Shown piece by piece: positions 27,378 through 35,499 of a DNA stretch of 64,000 nucleotides. The DNA lies in NCBI GenBank assembly GCA_010206265.1, contig VIQV01000029.1:62001-126000 (forward strand), in the 5' to 3' direction. Each line of letters begins with the position of its first letter. Position 1 is the first letter of the stretch. The notes below the pieces were generated by a model that was given only the letters and a program-made list of their open reading frames with translations, was not told the DNA's origin and searched no databases. A program made the translations under genes and the position numbers. The stretch comes from Lachnospiraceae bacterium MD329 (GTDB lineage Bacteria > Bacillota > Clostridia > UBA1381).

Positions 27378-27753
27378 CGCTTTCACCTCTCGGAATGTCG
27401 TCTATAATCTGTACAACACCTTCAGCATTAACATTTATATTACTGTCAGGAGCATACCCCGCACGGTCAAGAACATCTTTTGCAACCATAGCCGCCGCAT
27501 TGTCATTCCTGCTTTTTGTAAGTATGCGTTCCTGTCTTTCGAGAGCAGTATCAACCATTCTGCTTATCCTTCGTTTTGTACGTCTTTCAATTTCGTTAAG
27601 CTGTTCGTTATATTCCTGTTCAAAATCAGCGTCCTTACGCCAATTATAAAGCGTCTGTCGGGTAGTTTTTACATTTTGCGCAATTTCATCAATGCTCAAT
27701 TCCCCTTCAATCAGCAATTCTATTGCTGTTCTGTGTCTTTTAGTCAGTTTCAT
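27361..27753 (-). CDS. Terminase small subunit
   Basis: 130 residues. The N-terminal helix-turn-helix is GELSIDEIAQNVKTTRQTLY followed by NWRKDADFEQEYNE, then a helical oligomerisation region. It recognises packaging sites and loads TerL. Confidence 0.88.
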   Translation of the reverse strand: MKLTKRHRTAIELLIEGELSIDEIAQNVKTTRQTLYNWRKDADFEQEYNEQLNEIERRTKRRISRMVDTALERQERILTKSRNDNAAAMVAKDVLDRAGYAPDSNINVNAEGVVQIIDDIPRGESDGKAD

Positions 27754-27812
27754 ATTGCCCTCCTTTCGTAAAGAAATGTCAAATTGTTTAAAATTTTAAT
27801 TCTTATACTTAT

Positions 27813-27832
27813 TCGCGCGCGCAGGCGCGCGA
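27813..27832. other. Perfect GC-only hairpin TCGCGCGC/GCGCGCGA
   Basis: An 8-bp perfect stem with loop GCAG inside very AT-rich DNA just upstream of the terminase genes. It has no T tract on the minus strand and may be a structural or packaging-related element; role unknown. Confidence 0.6.
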
Positions 27833-27865
27833 AACAAGTAAACTAAAGTAAACCTTATATACATA

Positions 27866-28022
27866 TCAAAAACAGACACCCATACTTGTGAATGTCTGTC
27901 TTTTAATCTCCGTACCTCTGTCCCCACCAACAATATATGTTGAGATATTTCCCATTGCCTCACGGCAATACACCTACGGCTAAAACAAAACCGCAATCAG
28001 CTCACCTTACGAGCTTATTACT
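27866..28022 (-). ncRNA. Structured RNA candidate upstream of terminase
   Basis: Reading the minus strand there are successive hairpins: AGCTC/GAGCT, ATTGCC-GTGA-GGCAAT with a GNRA loop, CAACA/TGTTG, and finally AGACA/TGTCT followed by GTTTTTG, which looks like a terminator. A TATAAT lies just upstream (near 28030) but with no good -35. The one reading frame here has no phage-like composition and a poor start. The 285-base gap between genes is explained better as RNA. Confidence 0.5.
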
Positions 28023-28041
28023 CTATTATAAATTTTAACAC

Positions 28042-28455
28042 TTATTTTTCGGCATTTTCGGCACTTTCGAATCTTTTTAAATATTTATTATGCTTTCTTC
28101 TGGGATAACTCTCATCATAATGCCTTATCTTAAACGCAATCCACTGCCACGAAGGTTTAACTCTACCGTCTATGTACCGATATGTAAATATCCGTCTTGT
28201 GATACTGTCAGGAATGTTATGTACAAAACATTCTATTTCTCTCTTCTGACGCTCTAATCTCTGTATAAGCAGCATATCACGCTTACTGCGCTCTGTTTCC
28301 TCCACTCCTCCTACAGATATGCAGTGCTTTACATACGGAAACTCACTGTCCGAACCTGTAACAGTACCGTGTACTGTATTTTTATTTAGCCTGTCCCGTA
28401 TTTCGTCAATCTCCGCTGCAATACTGCGGTACTGTTCAAGTTCTGCTTTTGTCAA
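28042..28455 (-). CDS. Phage late-gene regulator, sigma-region-4/ArpU-like
   Basis: 137 residues, TTG start 8 bases after GGGAGG. It ends with the RRIFTYRYIDGRVKPSWQWI segment followed by a basic helix, the pattern of DUF1492/ArpU-type proteins that activate late phage transcription. Its place immediately before the terminase genes fits that task. Confidence 0.65.
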   Translation of the reverse strand: MTKAELEQYRSIAAEIDEIRDRLNKNTVHGTVTGSDSEFPYVKHCISVGGVEETERSKRDMLLIQRLERQKREIECFVHNIPDSITRRIFTYRYIDGRVKPSWQWIAFKIRHYDESYPRRKHNKYLKRFESAENAEK

Positions 28456-28607
28456 TGGTTATTCCTCCCATCCCAATAATTACAGGTGTGCGTCCTTGTA
28501 TCATCTTGCCATAAGTAAAATGTTTTATACGGACATTTCGCATATATGCCACTTATGCCATCATTTATTATTTCAAGATGTTTACACTCATCACAAGCTT
28601 TATCCAT
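28452..28607 (-). CDS. Small Cys-rich hypothetical protein
   Basis: 51 residues, ATG after AAAGGAG. CDECKHLE and AKCPYKTFYLW with HTCNYW give four cysteines in a zinc-binding-like arrangement. It overlaps the next gene by 4 bases. Function unknown. Confidence 0.7.
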   Translation of the reverse strand: MDKACDECKHLEIINDGISGIYAKCPYKTFYLWQDDTRTHTCNYWDGRNNH

Positions 28608-28609
28608 TC

Positions 28610-28912
28610 TTATTTCTCCTTTCTGTAATCCTTTATAATCTTACATATCATTTCATACGATACTTCGATTCCCTCTGTATTAGCTATCTGCTTACGCGTC
28701 TTACCGCTTTTGAATAACTGTATAATCTGTTCTTTTTCATACGACGTTGTACGGTGATTTTGACGTATTGGTACTTCCTTTTGCTTTTCCTTGCGAAACT
28801 GAGCTACCGCGTCATTCCAAGCCTTTTTCCAACAACCGTCATTGTTGCATATCTGTAATGCACTGTTGGTTGTAGCTCTGTATTCCACTCCGCATATTCT
28901 GCATATTGCCAT
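28610..28912 (-). CDS. Zinc-ribbon plus helix-turn-helix phage protein
   Basis: 100 residues. CRICGVEY and CNNDGC form a metal-binding knuckle; YEKEQIIQLFKSGKTRKQIA with SYEMICKIIKDYRK is a resolvase-type helix-turn-helix. Probably a DNA-binding regulator of the early-to-late region. Confidence 0.7.
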   Translation of the reverse strand: MAICRICGVEYRATTNSALQICNNDGCWKKAWNDAVAQFRKEKQKEVPIRQNHRTTSYEKEQIIQLFKSGKTRKQIANTEGIEVSYEMICKIIKDYRKEK

Positions 28913-28918
28913 TATGTA

Positions 28919-29120
28919 TCATTCCTCCAATCTTTCAAATTCAATAACCCATACAAACGGGTTTGCGTCCCAGCCATAACGGTCAAGGTTGGCTTTCTTT
29001 ATGGTGCCGTTCCATAGCTCTGTAAATGCATTAAGTAGCCTGCAATTATCATCTTTGATGAAATCCTTACAATCCCCATTGACGTGCGTACATCTGCAAC
29101 AAGACTCATATAAGCCCTGT
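28919..29120 (-). pseudogene. Headless 3' remnant of a phage gene, out of frame with the radical SAM gene
   Basis: One reading frame gives GLYESCCRCTHVNGDCKDF, then RLLNAFTELWNG and a well-formed end YGWDANPFVWVIEFER before TGA at 28919. It has no start codon and its 5' part runs inside the truncated radical SAM gene in another frame. The end resembles C-termini of phage ASCH-type proteins. This looks like a deletion scar. Confidence 0.6.
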
Positions 29121-29835
29121 ATAAATCCTCCTCAATAGTCGTATTAAAATTGGTAAGCACATACGCTTTTAGCTTTCTGATGGGGAGATTTAATTCCGCT
29201 TGCACATACCTAAATTTATCACGCAAATCGTTCTTTGGATTGTCCCACGCAAAATGTATACAGTCTATTTTCATGCGCTTAATTAACTCAATATTTTTGT
29301 GATTTACAAGACGCACATCAAACCCTTGTGTAACATCTATCTTTGCTTTGCTGTCAATCAACTGTTGTAATAAGTCCATATGTTCTTTACAAGCGAGTAA
29401 ATTTGGGTCAAGCAGTTTTATCACTTTTTGCCCGTTCCAAAATTGGTCGAGGTCTGCCACTTTACGGCTACATAACCCCTCTTTTTTACTTACAATGCAG
29501 AACCCGCAGTTACGAGGACAACCGCGTGTAAGAAAACCATACGCCCCCTTATGTTCGGGGTAAAGACCGTAATCGGGATATATATTCTCAATCTCCGCAG
29601 GGAGCTTGTTATCAAGTCCGTACCCCGTACCTCCGCGCTGGATTTCATCAGCATTTACACAATACTCAAAATCTGGCGTGCATGTAAAAACCTTTGACAT
29701 ATACACCTTGTCATAATGCTCAAACAGATTTACCCATTCAACAGTGTCGCCTATTCTCTTATGGTACGCTGATATTTTCATCAACGGCAAATTCGGAAAA
29801 TTGTGTCCATCAACATCTATAAGCCCGATTTTCAT
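28999..29835 (-). CDS. Phage radical SAM protein, 3'-truncated by a deletion fusion
   Basis: 279 residues from the ATG at 29835 after GAGGAG. It has MKIGLIDVDGHNFPNLPL and the iron-sulfur motif CPRNCGFC, then LDPNLLACKEHMDLLQQLID and QGFDVRLV, as in a phage/mobile-element radical SAM family. After TNFNTTIEEDLYR the sequence leaves the family pattern and continues into unrelated residues, because the DNA joins the remnant of another gene out of frame. The catalytic core is intact but the C-terminal part is missing, so activity is uncertain. Confidence 0.75.
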   Translation of the reverse strand: MKIGLIDVDGHNFPNLPLMKISAYHKRIGDTVEWVNLFEHYDKVYMSKVFTCTPDFEYCVNADEIQRGGTGYGLDNKLPAEIENIYPDYGLYPEHKGAYGFLTRGCPRNCGFCIVSKKEGLCSRKVADLDQFWNGQKVIKLLDPNLLACKEHMDLLQQLIDSKAKIDVTQGFDVRLVNHKNIELIKRMKIDCIHFAWDNPKNDLRDKFRYVQAELNLPIRKLKAYVLTNFNTTIEEDLYRAYMSLVADVRTSMGIVRISSKMIIAGYLMHLQSYGTAP

Positions 29836-30473
29836 ATTAGCTCCTCTACATAGCACCAATTCTGCGGCGGACGCTGTACTAGATTTAAACAATATGTATC
29901 ATAAGAAATTCCTTCTAAATTTTCCGCTGTTTCTACCCATTCAGGATATTTTATGTATCCATATTGGCAACCTTCACAATAACAATATTTATCAACACAC
30001 GATTTATAAAACTCACTTAATTCTTTTGGCTTATCGTATATTACAAGGTCGGATATGTGCCAAGCGTAACCCGATATTCCTGTGCCAATATAATTATTTA
30101 TATTATTAAGGGTTAAACAACTCTCCGCTTCTATATCAAAAGGCATTGAGGATATTATGCTATCCGAAAAAACTCTAAATTTATTTATATTATCACATAC
30201 AAACTCGCCTATGACCTTGCCATTATATACGTCAAATATCCTCTCTGCTTCTTTTCGCGAATAACCACTTGTCGTTACAAGATTTTCTTCTATATAATTT
30301 GGAACAGGACTACCGTATACAAGAGGCGCATCGCCTTTTGTACAATAAATATACACTTTAAACGGCACATCTATTTTCGGGCGGTTCTTGCGTATTTCCA
30401 CCGTCTTTTTACCGCTTGCGATTAACTCGCAAAATTTAGGCTTTATGCTTAGTAATACTGCTTTCTTGCTCAT
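29832..30473 (-). CDS. ASCH-domain protein
   Basis: 213 residues. It opens with VLLSIKPKFCELIASGKKTVEIRKNRP, the ASCH RNA-binding-like signature, and ends with GYAWHISDLVIYDKPKELSE and RPPQNWCYVEE. The ASCH fold binds nucleic acids or modified nucleosides; the phage role is unknown. The C-terminal segment is duplicated in the gene at 31246. Confidence 0.85.
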   Translation of the reverse strand: MSKKAVLLSIKPKFCELIASGKKTVEIRKNRPKIDVPFKVYIYCTKGDAPLVYGSPVPNYIEENLVTTSGYSRKEAERIFDVYNGKVIGEFVCDNINKFRVFSDSIISSMPFDIEAESCLTLNNINNYIGTGISGYAWHISDLVIYDKPKELSEFYKSCVDKYCYCEGCQYGYIKYPEWVETAENLEGISYDTYCLNLVQRPPQNWCYVEELI

Positions 30474-30931
30474 TCTGTCTCCTCCATCAATTCGGGATTG
30501 TCGTGGATATTGCCGATAACCTCCATATTTGACATACTGTCACACCAAAAAGGTAAATCTTCTCTTAGTGTTCGTCCTGTAGAATTATTTTTTTGCCAAT
30601 CTATAATATATCCACAAGGGTTATGACTACGATACTGCTCATATGTGCTTCTATATTTAATTATCCCGTAAACAGTTCTTTCATTTGCGGCAAGAGTATT
30701 GTATTTCGCTATATCCCCCTCAAATATCTTTTTACCGTTCTTGTCCGTCAAGCCTGTGTACTGTCCGACTGTTTCGGGGATAACATCAGCATCATCAATA
30801 CTCATCATACCTTCTGTATAAAACTGTATGCTACAGTATCCCTTTTCTAAAAACAAACTTCCATACACCCATATTTGATATTTTTTCCTTGATGATTTCC
30901 GCTTACCGCGGAATAATATTTCTCTATTCAT
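30470..30931 (-). CDS. YopX family protein
   Basis: 153 residues starting MNREILFRGKRK with VPETVGQYTGLTDKNGKKIF-type core (here VIPETVGQYTGLTDKNGKKI) and ending EVIGNIHDNPELM. This is the standard YopX signature of Firmicutes phages. Function unknown. It overlaps the ASCH gene by 4 bases. Confidence 0.93.
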   Translation of the reverse strand: MNREILFRGKRKSSRKKYQIWVYGSLFLEKGYCSIQFYTEGMMSIDDADVIPETVGQYTGLTDKNGKKIFEGDIAKYNTLAANERTVYGIIKYRSTYEQYRSHNPCGYIIDWQKNNSTGRTLREDLPFWCDSMSNMEVIGNIHDNPELMEETE

Positions 30932-31256
30932 TGTCTACCTCGCTTTCTGGTACAAAGTCTATAATTTCAAGACCGACTATCATATCGTTCATTTCTTCTG
31001 CATCCATTCCATCAAGTAACAGTTCAACACCTTTATTATTTTTAAGGATTACGCTGAATGAATTATCATCTTCATCATACTTGATACTACAATCGCTCGA
31101 AACACTCTCGATATCATCACTCTCAAAATCAAAGTCAAGAATATCACGACCGTGTACATTACCTTTAATTTTTCTTGTAAAATGACCTATAAAATCCTCA
31201 TTCTGCAATGTTACTCTTACCGTGTGTATACCTCTGCTATTTACATCATAAATCAT
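30924..31256 (-). CDS. DUF5406-like phage protein
   Basis: 110 residues. It contains GIHTVRVTLQNEDF, HGRDILDFDFESDD and the acidic end LEIIDFVPESEVDNE. I recognise the pattern as a DUF5406-like small phage/mobile-element protein, with moderate certainty. It overlaps both neighbours. Confidence 0.55.
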   Translation of the reverse strand: MIYDVNSRGIHTVRVTLQNEDFIGHFTRKIKGNVHGRDILDFDFESDDIESVSSDCSIKYDEDDNSFSVILKNNKGVELLLDGMDAEEMNDMIVGLEIIDFVPESEVDNE

Positions 31257-31653
31257 TTTTTACCTCACTTTCCTCTACATAGCACCAATTCTGCGGCGGA
31301 CGCGTAAGCGGTGGCATTGCCCCACAACCGTATATGTCATTACATCTTTTATGGAATTCGCTTAATTCTTTCGGCTTGTCATATATTACAAGGTTGGATA
31401 TGTGCCAAGCATATCCATTATTAGCCTCCTTGCTATCTCGTATAAAAGCTCTTATAACTCCAACATCTTTTTCCATAACGGAATAATGGTCGCCCCGATC
31501 AAGGCGTTTATATAAGATAAATAAGCGCTTGCCTTTTCTTGCCCTTAATACCTCGTAATAGCCTTTCGTATCCTCTATTCTCCAGCCGTCCGAGCAAAGC
31601 CAATTTTTGAAATCTGCAAGCTTTGTTTTATGTAATAATCGTCTTTCAGCCAT
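31246..31653 (-). CDS. Chimeric phage protein with an ASCH C-terminal tail
   Basis: About 135 residues; the second of two adjacent ATG codons is better spaced from GGAGG. The first 80 residues (FKNWLCSDGWRIEDTKGYYE, FILYKRLDRGDHYSV) are of one origin. From NNGYAWHISNLVIYDKPKEL to RPPQNWCYVEE it copies the C-terminus of the ASCH protein at 29832-30473, with high DNA identity. It is an in-frame fusion created by duplication or deletion. Confidence 0.7.
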   Translation of the reverse strand: MAERRLLHKTKLADFKNWLCSDGWRIEDTKGYYEVLRARKGKRLFILYKRLDRGDHYSVMEKDVGVIRAFIRDSKEANNGYAWHISNLVIYDKPKELSEFHKRCNDIYGCGAMPPLTRPPQNWCYVEESEVKNDL

Positions 31654-33197
31654 CATTTACCTCCTACTTTATTCCCCTCTTTCAATGCCTGTTGTGCCGC
31701 CTCGGGCGTGAGAAATACGGTTTTGCCCCATAAATCAGGAGTTATAGGTTGTTCAAAATCTTTTTGATAATAAAACACCTTTCTTCCTGCGAAAATTCCT
31801 ATTTTATTAACTCGAAATTCACTAACTTCATTTTTCCAATTGTCAGCGATATATACCATATCGCCCACCTTACACGGCAGATGTACAAGCAATCCCTTTT
31901 CCTCTGCGTCCTCATATTCAGCAAGTCGCTCCACCGCTGCCCTTATCGGCTCACTGTTCCTTTCTAATCTATGCGGATAACGTATACCATCGTCTGACAG
32001 ATTATCACCGTTGCGTTTTGCCATATCCCAGTAATCTGTAAGATATCGAGTATCAATAGGACAATAATTACTTTCGGGATGTTCTTTTTTGTATTTTTCT
32101 TTCTGCTTGTCCACATACCTCAATGCACGAGGTATGTTTGCTCCTGTACCTGATAACCGCAGTATTGCATATGCGCCGTACCGATTTATCAGATTTTTAG
32201 TTTTTTCAAATGTTACGCCCTGATTTTTTGTGCGTATATATACATCAGTCCGTTCGTTTCCCCATTTATGCGCTTTAATATATTTCATTTCCGCCTTATT
32301 CAAACCTAATATTTCAGCAGGTTTTGCTTTTCGAAAATTAAGCCCGCGTATATTACCAATCTTGGGGCAGCTTGAATAGTAGCCTCTTGTATCTGCCAGT
32401 TTATAATTCAGATACTTACCCCAACCCGACATTATCAGATTTTCAACGTTCGGAAAACGGAAATACAGTGACATATAGCTGACAGGATATGCAGTATCAT
32501 CACAGTTTATATACATATCAAGCTTACTGTTTTCCGCCGCAGTACCATTTAAAATCGATACGTCCCACGGGTATATTGTATCTGCAGAAAATGCACCGAT
32601 TTTATCTTCGAAACGCGAAAGCGGACACCATTCTTCCGTATATCGCATATTAAATAAACCGCTTACGCGCCCCGTAAAGGACAGCTTTCTTGATTTAGTA
32701 AATAAATAACCGTAATACGGACGCTGCCATATAATTTCATTTCCGCCGCGGTCAATACGCCGTTCTATATTCCAGCACAGCATAGCTAAATTACCGTTAA
32801 GATTATGTATTGTAAGAGGGAATGCCTCCGCCATTTTGCTGCCGCCATTATGAGCGCCTATATCACTGATGTGATATATCGTTACAGGCGAACCGCACTC
32901 GGGACACAGATAATGATTCGTCGATACAATTACTTCATCTGTACGCGAATCCCGAAAACCAAAAGGCGCATATTTATTACCACTGTTTGTTTTCACATAT
33001 TCCGCAGGAAATGTTTTATTGCACGCGGTACAGTGACAGTCAACTACACGAACATTTTTACCTGTATCAGGGTTCAGCGCAGTACCGCATTTATATATAA
33101 TATAGTCGCCGCCGAGCTTGCCGTTTTTCTTCAGCCAGTCCGCCAGTCCTTCGGGTGGTTCTTGGGGCAATAGCCTTGTATAGTCAGTTTCATACAT
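31653..33197 (-). CDS. PcfJ-like protein fused to a phage accessory protein tail (chimera)
   Basis: 514 residues. The N-terminal 410 residues are PcfJ-like (cysteine pairs CHCTACN and CPECG, HISDIGAHNGGSK, then the YWDMAKRNGDNLSDD helical segment). After about residue 415 the sequence switches to RAAVERLAEYEDAEEKGLLV, LPCKVGDMVYI and FLTPEAAQQALKE, the ending of a different small phage protein family. The PcfJ C-terminus is absent. PcfJ/PcfK pairs occur in conjugative plasmids and phages; their role is unclear. Confidence 0.75.
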   Translation of the reverse strand: MYETDYTRLLPQEPPEGLADWLKKNGKLGGDYIIYKCGTALNPDTGKNVRVVDCHCTACNKTFPAEYVKTNSGNKYAPFGFRDSRTDEVIVSTNHYLCPECGSPVTIYHISDIGAHNGGSKMAEAFPLTIHNLNGNLAMLCWNIERRIDRGGNEIIWQRPYYGYLFTKSRKLSFTGRVSGLFNMRYTEEWCPLSRFEDKIGAFSADTIYPWDVSILNGTAAENSKLDMYINCDDTAYPVSYMSLYFRFPNVENLIMSGWGKYLNYKLADTRGYYSSCPKIGNIRGLNFRKAKPAEILGLNKAEMKYIKAHKWGNERTDVYIRTKNQGVTFEKTKNLINRYGAYAILRLSGTGANIPRALRYVDKQKEKYKKEHPESNYCPIDTRYLTDYWDMAKRNGDNLSDDGIRYPHRLERNSEPIRAAVERLAEYEDAEEKGLLVHLPCKVGDMVYIADNWKNEVSEFRVNKIGIFAGRKVFYYQKDFEQPITPDLWGKTVFLTPEAAQQALKEGNKVGGK

Positions 33198-33208
33198 ACG
33201 ACCGCCCC

Positions 33209-33562
33209 CTACATTAACTCCGCAAGGCTTACGACCTTCGGTCTGCTTTCCGCTGCAGAAATTTCTGTCATATGCAGTCCATAAAAATCCCGTATTATTT
33301 TCTCCGCGTCCTTAGGATTGACACAGGCAGAACCGCCGCCGTTCTTTTTATGCAGTTCATCAGCTCGAGCCTTGATTTTTTTCTCACATTTTTCAAGCGA
33401 CATATCAGGGTTTCTCAGGTCCTGCAGTACCAATTCCGCCAGTTGTTCGGAATTTCCTATTATCTCCTTTAACTGTTCACCAACCATAAATACAGCTGTA
33501 TTTTCCTTTTCCTTCTGTTGCTCCGTAATCATTTTCATAGTATTGTTTATAACTAAATTCAT
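33209..33562 (-). CDS. PcfK-like protein
   Basis: 117 residues, ATG after AAAGGAG. VFMVGEQLKEIIGNSEQLAE, LRNPDMSLEKCEKKIKARAD and NPKDAEKIIRDFYGL match PcfK-like proteins, the usual upstream partner of PcfJ. Confidence 0.85.
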   Translation of the reverse strand: MNLVINNTMKMITEQQKEKENTAVFMVGEQLKEIIGNSEQLAELVLQDLRNPDMSLEKCEKKIKARADELHKKNGGGSACVNPKDAEKIIRDFYGLHMTEISAAESRPKVVSLAELM

Positions 33563-33584
33563 TATTTTTCTCCTTTCGGTTCCC

Positions 33585-33755
33585 TTAATTCAATAACTCT
33601 AAAAATCTCTGAAAAATCGCGCGGCATTCATCTTCAAGAGCCTGCAGCTCCTCGCTCTGACAGCAATTTGTATTAAATAATATCGCGTCGGTTGCCGCTG
33701 TGTGATACTTACGGATAAAATCACTTATAAATTGTATAAGCTCTGTTTCTTTCAT
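33585..33755 (-). CDS. Small hypothetical phage protein
   Basis: 56 residues from the ATG at 33755 after GGAGAGG. MKETELIQFISDFIRKYH and EELQALEDECRAIFQRF are helical. It lies between Rep and PcfK genes. No family recognised. Confidence 0.6.
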   Translation of the reverse strand: MKETELIQFISDFIRKYHTAATDAILFNTNCCQSEELQALEDECRAIFQRFLELLN

Positions 33756-33773
33756 TTCCGCCTCTCCTTTTTG

Positions 33774-33796
33774 TTTTCTCAATCAATTGGGATTTT
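33774..33796. repeat. 23-bp exact repeat, copy 2
   Basis: Identical to 22353-22375. This copy overlaps the stop codon of the HUH replication gene. Confidence 0.8.
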
Positions 33797-34514
33797 AACA
33801 GCGTCTGACCTGTATGTAATCCTGATACGGTCTCCCGAAAAAATCGTGAAATCCGTCATATACGTCCAATATGTCATATCCCTTTTTAGGTCGCGGCTTG
33901 CTTGTCCACCTTTGAGCCTCTATAATCTCAATATCAATTTTAGGCAAACGCAGATTGTTGCTTTTGGTGTAATTCTTTTCTGAGTTTTCTGACCGCCCTT
34001 TTACAAAATACTTGCCAAGGTTTAAAATATCGTCGGTAAATCCGCCTATATTATCTACTCCTATTGTCTTAGCTTGCCAGCCCCCATATCTTTCCCACGC
34101 CTTCGCAATCAGATTATAATCTGCAGAACCTCGGATAACTATATGATGATGTATTCCGCCTTTCTTACCGCGCTCCGTCATTGCCATATATGCAAACGGT
34201 ATCTTGTTTCTGTTGTACCTGTCCCGCAGCTTACGCAGAAACTGTTTACGGTCCTTAATTGCCCCGTCCATATCATCAGGACGTTTGCCTTTGTTGTATG
34301 TAAGAGTTATCCACTTATCACCGTTTATAAAGTTAGTGCAGAATATCCATAGTAAACGGCGCCGTTTTTTATATTCGTTTATCCTCTGCTGCTGTTCAGA
34401 TGTCTTTTTTATATTCGGTCCTCTCGGAATTTTCTTTTTCCCTATCCGCATTGCAAAATGCTTCTCTGTGAAAATGTAGTTCCCTGCCCTGACCGTCTTT
34501 TTGACGTATGGCAT
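33795..34514 (-). CDS. HUH-type rolling-circle replication protein
   Basis: 239 residues. The metal-binding motif is GGIHHHIVIRG near residue 120 and the likely nicking tyrosine is in NLGKYFVKGR near residue 170; WITLTYNKGKRPDDMD is the first Rep motif. Such Reps nick one strand and start rolling-circle replication. A hairpin-rich region that could hold the origin lies directly upstream (34560-34712). Confidence 0.85.
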   Translation of the reverse strand: MPYVKKTVRAGNYIFTEKHFAMRIGKKKIPRGPNIKKTSEQQQRINEYKKRRRLLWIFCTNFINGDKWITLTYNKGKRPDDMDGAIKDRKQFLRKLRDRYNRNKIPFAYMAMTERGKKGGIHHHIVIRGSADYNLIAKAWERYGGWQAKTIGVDNIGGFTDDILNLGKYFVKGRSENSEKNYTKSNNLRLPKIDIEIIEAQRWTSKPRPKKGYDILDVYDGFHDFFGRPYQDYIQVRRC

Positions 34515-34599
34515 TTTTATATATCACTCCGTCCTAAAAATAATTACTTAATCAAGTCAAAAACCTTGATTTTTACAAGTTTTTTTTGCAAGAAAAAGC

Positions 34600-34628
34600 T
34601 TGCATTTTTTTGCCGAAAGTGATATAAT
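34600..34628 (+). promoter_or_regulatory. Promoter of the small RNA upstream of Rep
   Basis: TTGCAT, 17-base spacer, TATAAT. It lies inside a long inverted repeat (GCCGAAAG..GATATA with TATATCGCTTTCGGC, 34612-34666). Confidence 0.7.
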
Positions 34629-34634
34629 ATATGT

Positions 34635-34717
34635 GGGTTTTAGTCATATACTATATCGCTTTCGGCATTATAAATTATGTCGGGAAATAACGGCTCATTT
34701 GAGCTGTTATTTTTTTA
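34635..34717 (+). ncRNA. Small RNA antisense to the leader upstream of Rep
   Basis: The promoter at 34600 and a terminator (AACGGCTCA/TGAGCTGTT then seven T) bracket about 80 bases with no reading frame. The RNA is complementary to the transcript that would run from the 65-residue gene into rep, so it may act like a copy-number or leader-control RNA. The long inverted repeat could also be the double-strand origin of the HUH protein. Confidence 0.55.
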
Positions 34718-34903
34718 ATGTTCTATAGCTTGTCCGCCGCACTCAGGACATATTTTCTTGGGTTCGCTGTCTATGTATATTTCCTGTCCCCATCCGTAAC
34801 GGCATTCTGTGCAGTGCAGGAATACAATACGCGTTTTTCTTTTCGGCGGCGGCTGTACAGACTTTTTCTGCCTCGCGCGGCGTGTGTTGTCATAGTCAGT
34901 CAT
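34715..34903 (-). CDS. Small zinc-ribbon protein
   Basis: 62 residues from the ATG at 34903 after GAGAGGTGG. A basic, proline-rich start and two cysteine pairs, HCTECRYG and ICPECGG, indicate a zinc ribbon. Probably a nucleic-acid-binding early phage protein. Confidence 0.7.
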   Translation of the reverse strand: MTDYDNTRRARQKKSVQPPPKRKTRIVFLHCTECRYGWGQEIYIDSEPKKICPECGGQAIEH

Positions 34904-35010
34904 ATAAACCACCTCTCAGCAACGTACCACATCAGCCCATACGCACACAACGCAGATATTCCGCTGAATAATATAATGGTTGCTATGTAAGTTAATATAT
35001 TCCATTTCAT
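34900..35010 (-). CDS. Short membrane protein (36 aa)
   Basis: MKWNILTYIATIILFSG with a single hydrophobic helix. The ATG overlaps the stop of the preceding gene (ATGA) after GGGGTGGG, and its own stop overlaps the next start, so it is translationally coupled on both sides. Role unknown. Confidence 0.65.
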   Translation of the reverse strand: MKWNILTYIATIILFSGISALCAYGLMWYVAERWFI

Positions 35011-35291
35011 AGTCCCACCCCATTCAAAAAGACTTCTAATTCGGGATTATGACAAATCATATTCTGCTTGTCCCACTTTTTACGCCTACGTTCCTCGTCT
35101 TGTTCGTCCTGTTTACGCTCACGGAACATATCGTCACATTCACGCTGATTTTCACGGAAACGCTTTAAATATCGTTTACGATTCACACGCTCTTTCCGCC
35201 GCTTACGCGCCTGTTTCCATTCCTGTATCAGACCGCAGGCGCATATACATAGCGCGGCAATTGATACAGTCATTATAGTTGCTTTTATCAT
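35007..35291 (-). CDS. Membrane-anchored charged phage protein
   Basis: 94 residues from the ATG at 35291 after AAAGGAG. An N-terminal transmembrane helix (MTVSIAALCICACGLI) is followed by a long, very basic and acidic helix (RKRYLKRFRENQRECDDMF). No family recognised. Confidence 0.6.
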   Translation of the reverse strand: MIKATIMTVSIAALCICACGLIQEWKQARKRRKERVNRKRYLKRFRENQRECDDMFRERKQDEQDEERRRKKWDKQNMICHNPELEVFLNGVGL

Positions 35292-35458
35292 TGATTCGCT
35301 CCTTTCTTTGTTTCTTATGCTCACAAGCATAAGTGAACCGCCTATATTAATGAGAACAAATTTTAAGTACAAGCCTTTAATTGTTTATTTTTATAAGAAT
35401 AATTTCCCCACGAATAAGAGAGAGTAAGGCGGCTCTCCTATGCCTGCAAGCTTGTCCA

Positions 35459-35492
35459 ATAATATAATAGGAGCATACACTGCTCCTATTAT
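35459..35492. terminator. Terminator of the 60-aa gene
   Basis: AATAATAGGAGCA with TGCTCCTATTATT and a short loop, T tracts on both strands, at the 3' end of the gene at 35500. Confidence 0.8.
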
Positions 35493-35499
35493 TTTTGTT

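Noticed and set aside
27796-27996. 66-residue frame upstream of terS
   Set aside because: Its sequence overlaps several stable hairpins, has a poor start site and a composition unlike phage proteins; the region is better read as structured RNA.
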